NCBI RefSeq assembly: GCF_040529065.1
Contig: NZ_CP132343.1
Location: forward strand, 4,092,001-4,156,000
Reading direction: 5' to 3'
From: Xanthomonas sacchari
GTDB lineage: Bacteria > Pseudomonadota > Gammaproteobacteria > Xanthomonadales > Xanthomonadaceae
Length of the DNA stretch: 64,000 nt
The translations under genes were made by a program, and so were the position numbers. The number at the start of each line of letters is the position of its first letter. Positions within the stretch are counted from its first letter, which is position 1. Below are positions 12,738 through 21,480 of the stretch, piece by piece. Under the pieces are notes generated by a model. That model had not been told where the DNA came from and made no database searches. It was given only the letters and a program-made list of their open reading frames with translations.

Positions 12738-13527
12738 CTTCGGCGGCGCTGAGTTCGCGCCACGCGCCCTTGCCCAGCTCGCCCAGCGCCAGCTCGCCGA
12801 TCGCCACCCGCACCAGCCGCAGCACGTCCAGGCCCAGCGCGGCGAGCAGCCGCCGAATCTGCCGGTTGCGGCCTTCGTCCAGCACCACTTCCAGCCAGGC
12901 ATGGCGCTCGCCCTGGCGCAACGGGCGCACCTGCTTGGCCCGCAGGGCTTCGCCCTCGGCAACCACGCCGGCGCACATCCGCGCCAGCAGCGCCGCGTCG
13001 GGGATCGCATCCACCTGCACGTGATAGGTCTTGTCCGGACCGCTGACCGGATCGGTCACCCGCGCCGCCCACTGCGGGTCGTTGCTGAACAGCAGCAGGC
13101 CCTCGCTGGCCTTGTCCAGGCGCCCGACCGGGGCCAGCCACGGCAGGCCGGCGCCATCGAAACAGCGGTAGACGGTGTCGCGGCCGCGTTCGTCCTGCGC
13201 GCTGGTGACCAGCCCGCGCGGCTTGTTGAGCATCAGGTACAGGCGCTTGGTATCGGCCAGTGGCGCGCCATCCAGGGCCAGCCGGTGGCGGCCCTGCAGG
13301 ATCGGGAATTCGGGATCGGTGACGATGCGTCCGTCGACGGCGACGCGGCCGGCGGCGATCCAGCGCGCGGCCTCGGTGCGCGAGCACAGGCCCAGCTTGG
13401 ACAGGGTGCGGGCCAGGCCGTGCCGCGGCGCGGCCGGCGTGGCGTCGCGCGCCGGCGGGCGCGGACGCGCGGGCGCCGCCTGGGGCGACGCCGGACGGCG
13501 GGAACGCGGCGGCTTCACCCCTCGCAC
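12688..13527 (-). CDS. RsuA/RluB-family rRNA pseudouridine synthase
   Basis: About 279 residues. An S4 RNA-binding domain (RTLSKLGLCSRTEAARWIAAGRVAVDG) is followed by the catalytic domain, with the Asp motif PVGRLDKASEGLLLFSND and the closing motif DEGRNRQIRRLLAALG. The family isomerises uridines in rRNA; RluB, RluE, RluF and RsuA cannot be told apart safely by eye. The N-terminus is an Arg/Pro/Ala-rich tail and the start is uncertain: GTG codons at 13527 and 13518 fit, because the open frame back to 13659 runs into the same-strand upstream gene. The 3' end overlaps the HNH gene by 50 bp. Confidence 0.85.
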   Translation of the reverse strand: MRGVKPPRSRRPASPQAAPARPRPPARDATPAAPRHGLARTLSKLGLCSRTEAARWIAAGRVAVDGRIVTDPEFPILQGRHRLALDGAPLADTKRLYLMLNKPRGLVTSAQDERGRDTVYRCFDGAGLPWLAPVGRLDKASEGLLLFSNDPQWAARVTDPVSGPDKTYHVQVDAIPDAALLARMCAGVVAEGEALRAKQVRPLRQGERHAWLEVVLDEGRNRQIRRLLAALGLDVLRLVRVAIGELALGELGKGAWRELSAAEVTALAPAADASAPAAR

Positions 13528-13567
13528 GGCGTCGACGGGCGCGGCCGCGGGCGGCCGCGCACCGGAC

Positions 13568-14065
13568 TTACTGCTTGTTGGCCTCGGCCGGAGCCGGTGC
13601 CGGCGCTTCGGCGGCAGCCGGTGCCGGCGCCGGACGCGCCTTGACCACGCGCACGCCACGCGCCTTCATCCAGGCGTCGAACTCCTCGGCGGTCATGCGC
13701 TTGCCGTTCTGGCTCATGTCGAACCGCCAAGGGGTGTTGTCGAACGCGGTGGCCGGCTTGTAGGCGGCCGGATCGTTCGGCTTCACCGCGCCAGGAGTGG
13801 CGTTGGCCAGGCTCTGGCAACCTTCGGCGCGCAACCGCAGCAGCACGCGGTCCAGCGACTGGTCGCTGCTGTAGGACTGGGTCAGCACGCCGCTGGGCAT
13901 GCCCAGCTGCACGTTGCGGCTGAACAGTTCCGAAGCGACCGGCGCGGCGACCGTGGCCGGCAACGCCAGCGGCTTGGGCAGCAGATCGCCGGAGCAATCC
14001 GGTGCGGCGTGGGCCGCAGGAATCAGGGCAAGCGCGAGCAGGCTGGCCGTCACGATACGCAGCAT
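13568..14065 (-). CDS. Small exported protein of unknown function
   Basis: 165 residues. A signal peptide (MLRIVTASLLALALIPAAHA) is followed by a mature part with two cysteines (PDCSGD and EGCQSL) that could form a disulfide, then a C-terminal Pro/Ala-rich tail (PAPAPAAAEAPAPAPAE). I do not recognise a named domain. The ATG at 14065 is preceded by GGAAAAAAACC and starts the signal peptide; the frame continues upstream to 14197 without a ribosome binding site. It is followed on the same strand by the pseudouridine synthase gene. Confidence 0.75.
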   Translation of the reverse strand: MLRIVTASLLALALIPAAHAAPDCSGDLLPKPLALPATVAAPVASELFSRNVQLGMPSGVLTQSYSSDQSLDRVLLRLRAEGCQSLANATPGAVKPNDPAAYKPATAFDNTPWRFDMSQNGKRMTAEEFDAWMKARGVRVVKARPAPAPAAAEAPAPAPAEANKQ

Positions 14066-14202
14066 CGGTTTTTTTCCATTCAGGCGAGTCGACGAGCGAG
14101 TGTAGGCAGGCCCCGGCGTGCTTTCAACTGTTACCGGCACTACATGCGCTAAATAATTGGGATTGCTGAAAAAGTTCAGCTTGAACGCTTTGTGCATCCT
14201 GC

Positions 14203-14263
14203 GGGAGCGGCTTCAGCCGCGACAGGCATTTCCGGGACGTCTGTCGCGGCTGAAGCCGCTCCT
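14203..14263. repeat. Palindromic REP-like repeat
   Basis: Two 23-base arms at 14203-14225 and 14241-14263 pair at 22 of 23 positions around a 15-base loop. Each arm carries the core GAGCGGCTTCAGCCGCGACA, itself internally palindromic (CGGCTTCAGCCG). This core is a common dispersed intergenic repeat in xanthomonads and pseudomonads, as far as I recall. Only this pair occurs in the window. It lies between the ompA-like gene's terminator and the start of the small exported protein gene. Confidence 0.85.
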
Positions 14264-14294
14264 ACAACGACACCGACATACATCCCCACCCCAC

Positions 14295-14325
14295 AAAAAC
14301 AAAGCCCGGCGCGAGGCCGGGCTTT
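14295..14325 (-). terminator. Intrinsic terminator of the OmpA-family gene
   Basis: Stem CAAAGCCCGG/CCGGGCTTTG with a short loop at 14300-14325, followed on the minus strand by GTTTTTG. This is a textbook stem plus U run, 22 bp after the OmpA-family stop codon. Confidence 0.88.
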
Positions 14326-14347
14326 GCTTGAGACTGGAAGCGTCCGA

Positions 14348-15445
14348 TTAGTTCTGGACGTTCAGCTCGGTACGACGGTTCTTGGCGCGGCCTTCCGGAT
14401 TGTCCGAACCATCCGGGTTGGTGTTCGGCGCAATCGGACGGCTCTCGCCGTAGCCGATCGGACCGACCAGACGCGAAGCGTCCACGCCGTTCTTCACCAG
14501 GTAGTCGTACACGACGCGGGCGCGGCGCTCGGACAGCTTCTGGTTGTAGGCTTCGGTACCCTTCGAGTCGGTGTGACCGGCAACCTCGACGCGCAGGTCG
14601 GGGTAACGCTTCAGGATCTCGGTGGCCTCGCCCAGGATCGCCACGGCGTCCGGACGCAGGTTCGCCTTGTTGAAGTCGAAGTTGACGCCCTTCAGGTCGA
14701 TCGACACCGGCACCGGGCAGCCGTCCGGACCGATGGTCTGGCCAGGCTGGGAGTTCGGGCACTTATCGTCGCAGTTGTTGACGCCGTCACCGTCGTCGTC
14801 CAGATCGGCGCAGCTCGGCGCAGCGGCCGGCGGCGGCGGCGGGGCGACCGGGGCGGCCGGCGGCGGGCCCAGCGGGATCACGACGCCGACCGAGGCCAGC
14901 ACGTCGCCGAACCAGTTCTGCGACGGAGCGGCAACGCTCTGGTCGTCGAAGTCAGCGCGGTAGGCCACTTCGGCACGCACGGCAACGCGCTTGTCGAAGG
15001 TGGTCTGCAGACCGACGCCGGCCTTGGCGGCAAAGTTGCCGTCCTTACGCTGGCCCGGGGAGACCGGACCGCCGGTGTCGAACTCTTCTTCCGAGCGCTG
15101 GTAGCCCAGGCCGAACAGCAGGTACGGGTTCCAGCCGCGGCCTTCCTGGATGAAGTGGCGACGCAGGTCGAACGAGATGCCGTACTGGCTCCAGTTCAGG
15201 TCCTGGTTCTTGTCGAAGTTCGGGTTCTGATAGTTCAGCTCACCGTCCAGCGACCAGTTCGGGTTGATGAACTTGCCCAGGCCCAGGGTGACGAAGGGCG
15301 CATCGTTGGTGGTGCGGTCCTTGTCCTGGAAGTTGAAACCAGCCGAACCGGTCAGGTACCAGCGGTCGTCGAATTCCTGCGCGGACGCTGCCTGGGCGAC
15401 GGCCAGACCGCCCAGCAACGCGGCGGTGAGAATTTTCTTGTTCAT
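14348..15445 (-). CDS. OmpA/OprF-family outer-membrane protein
   Basis: 365 residues. Signal peptide MNKKILTAALLGGLAVAQAASA; an N-terminal eight-stranded barrel (EFDDRWYLTGSAGFNFQDKD to about residue 195); a Pro/Ala linker; a calcium-binding thrombospondin type 3-like stretch DLDDDGDGVNNCDDKCP with a cysteine pair; and a C-terminal OmpA peptidoglycan-binding domain with HTDSKGTEAYNQKLSERRA. It ties the outer membrane to the cell wall. The ATG at 15445 follows AAGGAG. It is a single gene with a strong terminator at 14295-14325. Confidence 0.93.
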   Translation of the reverse strand: MNKKILTAALLGGLAVAQAASAQEFDDRWYLTGSAGFNFQDKDRTTNDAPFVTLGLGKFINPNWSLDGELNYQNPNFDKNQDLNWSQYGISFDLRRHFIQEGRGWNPYLLFGLGYQRSEEEFDTGGPVSPGQRKDGNFAAKAGVGLQTTFDKRVAVRAEVAYRADFDDQSVAAPSQNWFGDVLASVGVVIPLGPPPAAPVAPPPPPAAAPSCADLDDDGDGVNNCDDKCPNSQPGQTIGPDGCPVPVSIDLKGVNFDFNKANLRPDAVAILGEATEILKRYPDLRVEVAGHTDSKGTEAYNQKLSERRARVVYDYLVKNGVDASRLVGPIGYGESRPIAPNTNPDGSDNPEGRAKNRRTELNVQN

Positions 15446-15722
15446 TAATACAACTCCTTGTTTCGGGGAGATAGAAACCGGTAGAGGCATGGTTCTGTAC
15501 AGATGTCTCGTCACATCCAGACGGCCGTTTCCGCACGCCATCGCCGCGCACATTATGCGCGGCATAGTGAAGATGGCGTTAACGAGCACGTAACATGTGA
15601 AAGTCAACGCCAGCCGCTGCCAGGCCGTGGATACACCCTATACAGCTTGATGAAATCCCGCAATGCGGCAGGCGCGTGACCGTTTGCGGTCGTAGACAAG
15701 GACCCGCAGGGCGACCGAGGTC

Positions 15723-16634
15723 TCACCCCGGCCGTGCCCACGGCGGCGGGTCGGCCAACTCGACCTGCATGAACTCGACGAAGGCCCGCACCCGTGGCGG
15801 CACCAGCCGCCGCTGCGGCATCACCGCGTAGATGCCGGTCTCGGTCAGCGGGTAGTCGGCCAGCACCTGGCACAGCCGTCCCTGCCGCAGGTCCTCGGCC
15901 ACGTGCCATTCCGAATGCAGGGCGATGCCCTGGCCGTTGACCGCGGCATCGCGCAGCACCTCGCCGAAGTTGGTCTCCAGCGGCCCAGCCACGCGCACCG
16001 CGATCTCGCCGTCGGGTCCCTGCAGCCGCCAGGTGTCCTGCCGGCCGTCGCTGCCGGTCAACAGCAGGCAGGCGTGCGCGGCCAGATCGGCCGGCATGGC
16101 CGGGGTGCCGTGGCGGCGCAGGTAGTCGGGCGAGGCGCAGAGCATGCGTCGATTGCCGGCCAGGCGCCGCGCGACCAGGCTGGAGTCGCGCAGGGTGCCG
16201 ATGCGGATCGCCAAATCGAAACCTTCGCTGACCAGGTCCACGACGTTGTCGCTCAGGTGCACGCTCAGCCGCACCTGCGGATGCAGGGCCATGAAGCGTG
16301 GCAGCACGGGCGAGACATACAGGCGCCCGAACGCGGCTGACATCGTCACACGCAGGGTGCCGGCGGCGCTGGCGCCGGCCTGGCGCAGGCCGCCGGCCAG
16401 CGATTCCAGGTCCTCGACCAGCGGCCGCCCCTGCTCGGCCAGTTGCAGGCCTTCCGGGGTCGGGTGCAGGCGCCGCGTGGTCCGGTGCAGCAGACGCACG
16501 CCGAGCGCGCGTTCCAGCCGCTGCAGCCGCTGGCTGGCGACCGCCACCGACAGGTCCAGGCTGCGCGCGGCGGCACTGATCGAGCCGAGGTCGAGCACGC
16601 GCAGGAACAGGGCGATGTCGCCGATCCGGTCCAT
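15723..16634 (-). CDS. LysR-family transcriptional regulator, divergent from the MFS operon
   Basis: 303 residues. The N-terminal winged helix-turn-helix (ALFLRVLDLGSISAAARSLDLSVAVASQRLQRLERALGVRLLHRTTR) resembles the group that controls efflux and oxidoreductase operons. The rest is a periplasmic-binding-type effector domain (residues of about 90-295). Divergent position and the palindrome at 16648-16662 suggest that it regulates itself and the four genes starting at 16734. The ligand is unknown. Confidence 0.9.
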   Translation of the reverse strand: MDRIGDIALFLRVLDLGSISAAARSLDLSVAVASQRLQRLERALGVRLLHRTTRRLHPTPEGLQLAEQGRPLVEDLESLAGGLRQAGASAAGTLRVTMSAAFGRLYVSPVLPRFMALHPQVRLSVHLSDNVVDLVSEGFDLAIRIGTLRDSSLVARRLAGNRRMLCASPDYLRRHGTPAMPADLAAHACLLLTGSDGRQDTWRLQGPDGEIAVRVAGPLETNFGEVLRDAAVNGQGIALHSEWHVAEDLRQGRLCQVLADYPLTETGIYAVMPQRRLVPPRVRAFVEFMQVELADPPPWARPG

Positions 16635-16647
16635 TGTGTGGATTCCA

Positions 16648-16662
16648 TTGAAAGTCGTTCAA
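16648..16662. promoter_or_regulatory. Candidate LysR operator
   Basis: TTGAA-AGTCG-TTCAA is an inverted repeat in the 99-bp gap between the LysR gene and the MFS gene. It contains the T-N11-A pattern (TGAA-N5-TTCA) typical of LysR-type boxes, 14 bp before the regulator's start codon. Two short T runs (ATTTTTAC, GTTTTTAC) follow. Confidence 0.55.
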
Positions 16663-16733
16663 CATTTTTACTGTTTTTACTGAAGACATGCAGGCCTAGG
16701 CTGCCGTCCTCCCGCCACTTCCGGAGCCGCCGC

Positions 16734-17984
16734 ATGGCCGCCTCGCTCGCTCCACCTCCCCAACAACCCGCTGCAGGGCGCACGCCGCTCGCGCTGTACG
16801 CGCTGACCGCCGGCGCCTTCGGCATCGGCACCACCGAGTTCGTGATCATGGGCCTGCTGCTGCAGGTCGCCGCCGACCTGCGGGTCAGCGTTCCGGCCGC
16901 CGGGCTGCTGATCTCCGGCTATGCGCTGGGCGTGTTCCTCGGCGCGCCGCTGCTGACCGTGGCCAGCCGGCGCTGGCCGCGCAAGCGCGTGCTGCTGGCG
17001 CTGATGCTGGTGTTCACCGCCGGCAACCTGGCCTGCGCGCTGGCGCCGAACTACGCGGCGCTGATGGCGGCGCGGGTGGTGACCTCGCTGGCGCACGGCA
17101 CCTTCTTCGGCGTCGGCGCGGTGGTCGCCACCACCCTGGTGCCGCCGCAGCGCAAGGCCTCGGCGATCTCGACCATGTTCACCGGCCTCACCGTCGCCAC
17201 CCTGCTCGGGGTGCCGGCCGGGGCCTGGCTGGGCCTGCATGACGGCTGGCGTGCCACGTTCTGGGCGGTGGCGGGGATCGGCGCGCTGGCCACCGTGGTG
17301 ATCGCCGCGCTGGTGCCGGCCGACCGCGCCGCACCGGCGACCGTGCCGCTGCGCGAGGAACTGCGCGCGGTCGGCCGCGCGCCGGTGCTGCTCGGCCTGG
17401 CGACGACAGTGCTGGGCTATGCCGGCGTGTTCGCCGTGTACACCTATGTGCAGCCGCTGCTGACCCAGATCACCGGGGTTTCCGAGAGTGCGGTGTCGCC
17501 GCTGCTGCTGGTGTTCGGCGTGGGCATGATCGTCGGCAACGTGCTCGGCGGACGCCTGGCCGACCGCCGCCCGCGGCAGGCGCTGCCGCTGAGCCTGGGC
17601 GTGCTGGCGGTGGTGCTGGCGGCGCTGACCCTCGCCCTGCCCTCGGCGCCGGCGATGGCGTTGGGCATCGGTCTGCTGGGCGTGGCCGCGTTCGCCACGG
17701 TGGCGCCACTGCAGGTGTGGGTGCTGGGCAAGGCCGGCGAGGCCGGCCGGCATCTGGCCTCGAGCCTGAACATCGGTGCGTTCAACCTGGGCAATGCACT
17801 GGGCGCCTGGCTCGGCGGCCTGGTGCTCGGCCATGGCGGCAACCTGTCGCAACTGCCCTGGGTGGCGGCACTGCTGACCCTGGCCGGACTGGCGGTGGCG
17901 CTGGGCGCGCTGCGGCTGTCGCCGGCTGCCGCCACACCCGCCGCCAATCACGGCGCGGGTTGCGCCGCCGGCGGTGCGGCATGA
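16734..17984 (+). CDS. MFS transporter, DHA1/AraJ-like
   Basis: A 416-residue inner-membrane protein with about 12 hydrophobic helices. The N-terminal signature GAFGIGTTEFVIMGLLLQVAADLRVS is characteristic of the AraJ/YdhP-like drug and sugar efflux branch. The loop between helices 2 and 3 carries a degenerate RxxRR motif (SRRWPRKR). The substrate is unknown; an exporter role is the family expectation. The ATG at 16734 follows GGAG. Its stop overlaps the next start (ATGA), so it heads a coupled operon with an esterase and two oxidoreductases. Confidence 0.9.
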   Translation: MAASLAPPPQQPAAGRTPLALYALTAGAFGIGTTEFVIMGLLLQVAADLRVSVPAAGLLISGYALGVFLGAPLLTVASRRWPRKRVLLALMLVFTAGNLACALAPNYAALMAARVVTSLAHGTFFGVGAVVATTLVPPQRKASAISTMFTGLTVATLLGVPAGAWLGLHDGWRATFWAVAGIGALATVVIAALVPADRAAPATVPLREELRAVGRAPVLLGLATTVLGYAGVFAVYTYVQPLLTQITGVSESAVSPLLLVFGVGMIVGNVLGGRLADRRPRQALPLSLGVLAVVLAALTLALPSAPAMALGIGLLGVAAFATVAPLQVWVLGKAGEAGRHLASSLNIGAFNLGNALGAWLGGLVLGHGGNLSQLPWVAALLTLAGLAVALGALRLSPAAATPAANHGAGCAAGGAA

Positions 17985-19276
17985 GCCGGCCGATGGCGAC
18001 GGCCGGGCTGGCGGCGGCGCTGCTGGGCACGGCGATCATGGCGGATGCGGCCCCGCGCGACTGGATCGCGACCTGGCAGGCCAGCCCGCAGCCGCTGTGG
18101 AGCGCGGACTTCCCGTTCCCGACGCAGACGCCGTTCCACCTGTGGCGGCAGACCGTGCGCCAGGTGGCGCGGGTGAGCCTCGGCGGCAGCGAGGTGCGGG
18201 TGGAACTGAGCAACGCCTATGGCGATGCGCCGCTGCACATCGGCGCCGCGTCGCTGGCGCTGGCCGGCGACGGCGCGGCAATCCTGCCCGGCTCGCAGCG
18301 GCCTCTGCGCTTCGGCGGCAGGACCGAGGTGACCGTGCCGCCGGGCGCGCCGGTGCTCAGCGACCCGGTGGCGCTGAGCGTGCCGGACCTGGCCCGGCTC
18401 AGCATCAGTCTGTACCTGCCGCAGCCGACCGCACCGTCCACCTTCCACTGGGAAGGCCTGCAGAGCGCCTGGCTGGCCGAGGGCGAGCGCACCGCCGACG
18501 CCAGCCTGGCCGACGCGACGGCGCTGCCGGTGCGGCTGTTCGTCAGCGGCATCCAGGTGCGCCGGGCCGATGCCATCGGCGCGGTGGTGGCGCTGGGCGA
18601 TTCGATCACCGACGGGGCCGCCTCGACGCCGGGACAGGACAGGCGCTGGCCGGACCAACTGGCCACGCGGCTGGCCGCGCAGCGGGTGGCGGTGCTCAAC
18701 GCTGGCATCTCCGGCGGGCGCGTGCTGCGCGACCGCATGGGCCAGAACGCGCTGGCGCGGCTGGACCGCGACGTGCTGGCGCAGCCCGGCGTGCACACCG
18801 TGATCCTGCTGATGGGCATCAACGACATCAGTTGGTACGGCACGCCGTTCGCGCCGGACGATGCGCCGGTGCCGGCCGAGGACCTGATCGCCGGCTACCG
18901 GCAATTGCTGCAGCGCGCGCAGGCACGCGGCCTGCGGGTGATCGGCGCCACCCTCACCCCGTTCGAGGGCGCGCTGCCGGACTCGCCGATCCCCGGCTAC
19001 TACACCGCGCAGAAGGAGGCCGTGCGCCAGCAGGTCAATGCCTGGCTGCGCGCCGGCAATGGCTTCGACGCGATCCTGGATCTCGATGCGCTACTGCGCG
19101 ATCCCGCGCACCCCACGCGGATGCGTGCGGATTTCGACTCGGGCGATCACCTGCATCCCGGCGATGCCGGCTACGCGGCCATGGCCGAGGCCGCTGCGCA
19201 GTTGCTCGGCGCCACCACGCCCGCTTCCACCTCCGCTGCGACCGCCGCCGTCGACACCGACGCGGCGGCGCGCTGA
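17981..19276 (+). CDS. Exported SGNH/GDSL-family esterase
   Basis: 431 residues with an N-terminal signal sequence (MSRPMATAGLAAALLGTAIMADA). An N-terminal beta domain (to about residue 190) precedes the SGNH hydrolase domain: GDSIT with nucleophile S208, NAGISGGRVL, GINDISWYG, and the C-terminal DHLHPGDAGY with the catalytic Asp-His. The family hydrolyses esters such as acetylated sugars or lipids; the exact substrate is not visible. It overlaps the MFS gene by four bases. The Ser/Thr/Ala-rich tail (residues 410-431) is probably disordered. Confidence 0.9.
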   Translation: MSRPMATAGLAAALLGTAIMADAAPRDWIATWQASPQPLWSADFPFPTQTPFHLWRQTVRQVARVSLGGSEVRVELSNAYGDAPLHIGAASLALAGDGAAILPGSQRPLRFGGRTEVTVPPGAPVLSDPVALSVPDLARLSISLYLPQPTAPSTFHWEGLQSAWLAEGERTADASLADATALPVRLFVSGIQVRRADAIGAVVALGDSITDGAASTPGQDRRWPDQLATRLAAQRVAVLNAGISGGRVLRDRMGQNALARLDRDVLAQPGVHTVILLMGINDISWYGTPFAPDDAPVPAEDLIAGYRQLLQRAQARGLRVIGATLTPFEGALPDSPIPGYYTAQKEAVRQQVNAWLRAGNGFDAILDLDALLRDPAHPTRMRADFDSGDHLHPGDAGYAAMAEAAAQLLGATTPASTSAATAAVDTDAAAR

Positions 19277-19320
19277 CGCCTTCTCCACCCTCACTCCCCC
19301 TTCGCTATCAGGAGTTCTCC

Positions 19321-20355
19321 ATGGAATACCGTCATCTCGGCGCATCCGGCTTCAAGGTTCCCGTGCTCAGCTTCGGCACCGGCACCTTCGCCGGCACCGA
19401 TCCGTTCTTCGCCACCTGGGGCAATTCGGACGTGGACCAGGCGCGGCGCCTGATCGACATCTGCCTGGAAGCCGGCGTCACCCTGTTCGACAGCGCCGAC
19501 GTCTATTCCGGCGGCGCCGCCGAATCGGTGCTGGGCGCGGCGATCAAGGGCCGCCGCGACCAGGTGCTGCTCTCGACCAAGGCCGGTTTCCGCTTCGACC
19601 GCGCGTCGCCCAACAGCGTCGGTTCCTCGCGCTTCCATTTGATCCGTGCAGTGGAGGCGGCGCTGACCCGCCTGGGCACCGACTATCTCGACCTGTTCCA
19701 GTTGCACGGCTTCGACGCGCACACGCCGGTGGAGGAGACCCTGTCCACGCTCGACGACCTGGTGCGTGCCGGCAAGATCCGCTACCTGGGCGTGTCCAAC
19801 TTCTCCGGCTGGCACCTGATGAAGTCGCTGGCGGTGGCCGACCGCCACGGCTGGTCGCGCTATATCGCGCACCAGGCCTATTACTCGCTGATCGGCCGCG
19901 ACTACGAGGAGGAACTGATGCCGCTGGGCCTGGACCAGGGCGTGGGTGCGCTGGTGTGGAGTCCGCTGGGCTGGGGCCGGTTGACCGGCAAGCTGCGTCG
20001 CGGCCAGCCGCTGCCGGCCAGCAGCCGCCTGCACGACAAGGCGGTGACCGAGGCCGGCCCGCCGGTGGAGGACGAGCGCCTGTACCGCGTGATCGACGCG
20101 CTGGAGGCGATCGCCGCGGAGACCGGCAAAAGCGTGCCGCAGATCGCGCTGAACTGGCTGCTGCAGCGGCCGACGGTCAGCAGCGTGATCATCGGCGCAC
20201 GGACCGAGGAGCAGTTGCGGCAGAATCTGGGGGCGGTCGGCTGGACCCTCGATGCCGCGCACCTGCAACAACTGGATGCAGCCAGCGCCGCAGTGCCGGC
20301 GTATCCGTACTGGCACCAGCGCGGCTTCGCCGAGCGCAACCCGCGGCCGGTCTGA
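19321..20355 (+). CDS. Aldo/keto reductase
   Basis: 344 residues, cytoplasmic, NADPH-dependent reduction of carbonyls. The catalytic tetrad is visible as D57 and Y62 in FDSADVYSGG, K87 in LLSTKAGF and H129 in LFQLHGFD. The family C-terminal phrase QIALNWLLQRPTVSSVIIGARTEEQL is complete. The ATG at 19321 follows CAGGAG. It is the third gene of the MFS-esterase-AKR-QOR operon, 44 bp after the esterase gene. Confidence 0.93.
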   Translation: MEYRHLGASGFKVPVLSFGTGTFAGTDPFFATWGNSDVDQARRLIDICLEAGVTLFDSADVYSGGAAESVLGAAIKGRRDQVLLSTKAGFRFDRASPNSVGSSRFHLIRAVEAALTRLGTDYLDLFQLHGFDAHTPVEETLSTLDDLVRAGKIRYLGVSNFSGWHLMKSLAVADRHGWSRYIAHQAYYSLIGRDYEEELMPLGLDQGVGALVWSPLGWGRLTGKLRRGQPLPASSRLHDKAVTEAGPPVEDERLYRVIDALEAIAAETGKSVPQIALNWLLQRPTVSSVIIGARTEEQLRQNLGAVGWTLDAAHLQQLDAASAAVPAYPYWHQRGFAERNPRPV

Positions 20356-20397
20356 GCCGCGGCCGTGCCCTCCTTTCCCTCACGTCCAGGAGCCTCC

Positions 20398-21420
20398 ATG
20401 AAAGCGGTCGCCACCCTCCACCCCCTGCCGATCGACGATCCGCAGTCGCTGCACGACCTCGACCTGCCGGCGCCGCCCGCGCCCGGCGGCCACGACCTGC
20501 TGGTGCGGGTGGAGGCGGTGTCGGTCAATCCAGTGGACACCAAGGTCCGCGCCAAGGGCGCGAGCGACGGCCAGCCCAAGGTGCTGGGCTACGACGCCGC
20601 CGGCGTGGTCGAGGCGGTCGGGCCCGAGGTCGACGGCTTCGAGCCGGGCGACGAGGTCTACTACGCCGGCGACATCACCCGCGCCGGCAGCAACGCGCAG
20701 TACCAACTGGTGGATGCGCGCATCGTCGCGCGCAAGCCGGCCACGCTGGACTTCGCCCAGGCCGCGGCGCTGCCGCTGACCACGCTGACCGCCTGGGAGT
20801 TGTTGTTCCAGCGCATGCCGTTCGACTTCGACGACGCACGCAACCGCGGCCGCCGCCTGCTGGTGATCGGCGGCGCCGGCGGGGTCGGCTCGATCGCGAT
20901 CCAGTTGGCGCGGCATGCCGGCTTCGAGGTGATCGCCACGGCCTCGCGGCCGCAAACCCGCGACTGGTGCCTGCAACTCGGCGCGCACCACGTGATCGAC
21001 CATCGCCGGCCGCTGGCGCCGCAATTGCAGGCGTTGGGCATCGACCAGGTGCAGGCGGCGCTGAACCTGGCCGACACCGACCGCTACTGGCAACCGCTGG
21101 GCGAGCTGCTGGCGCCGCAGGGCCACGTCGGCCTGATCGTCGAACCGAGCGGTCCGCTGCACATCGGCGACCCGTACAAGGCCAAGTGCATCGGCATCCA
21201 CTGGGAAATGATGTTCGCACGCGCCCGGTTCCGCACCGACGACATGATCGAACAGCACCGCATCCTGGCGCGCACCGCCAGCCTGGTGGACGCGGGCGAA
21301 CTGCGCACCACCCTGACCGAGACACTGAGCCCGATCAACGCCACCACCCTGCGCGAGGCGCACCGGCGCCTGGAGTCGGGCAGCACCATCGGCAAACTGG
21401 CCCTGGTCGGCTGGGGCTGA
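20398..21420 (+). CDS. Zinc-type alcohol dehydrogenase-like / quinone oxidoreductase family protein
   Basis: 340 residues of the medium-chain reductase family. The N-terminal GroES-like domain (VRVEAVSVNPVDTKVRAK, GYDAAGVVEAVG) lacks the zinc cysteines, as in quinone oxidoreductases. The NADPH motif GGAGGVGSIAIQLAR is at about residues 158-172. It probably reduces an enone, quinone or aldehyde. The ATG at 20398 follows CCAGGAGCC. It is the last gene of the operon and is followed by structured repeat copy 2. Confidence 0.9.
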   Translation: MKAVATLHPLPIDDPQSLHDLDLPAPPAPGGHDLLVRVEAVSVNPVDTKVRAKGASDGQPKVLGYDAAGVVEAVGPEVDGFEPGDEVYYAGDITRAGSNAQYQLVDARIVARKPATLDFAQAAALPLTTLTAWELLFQRMPFDFDDARNRGRRLLVIGGAGGVGSIAIQLARHAGFEVIATASRPQTRDWCLQLGAHHVIDHRRPLAPQLQALGIDQVQAALNLADTDRYWQPLGELLAPQGHVGLIVEPSGPLHIGDPYKAKCIGIHWEMMFARARFRTDDMIEQHRILARTASLVDAGELRTTLTETLSPINATTLREAHRRLESGSTIGKLALVGWG

Positions 21421-21480
21421 GCGGGCGGCGCAGCGACCAGAACATTGGCGCGATCGCGCCGCCGACCGTAACCGCTCCCG

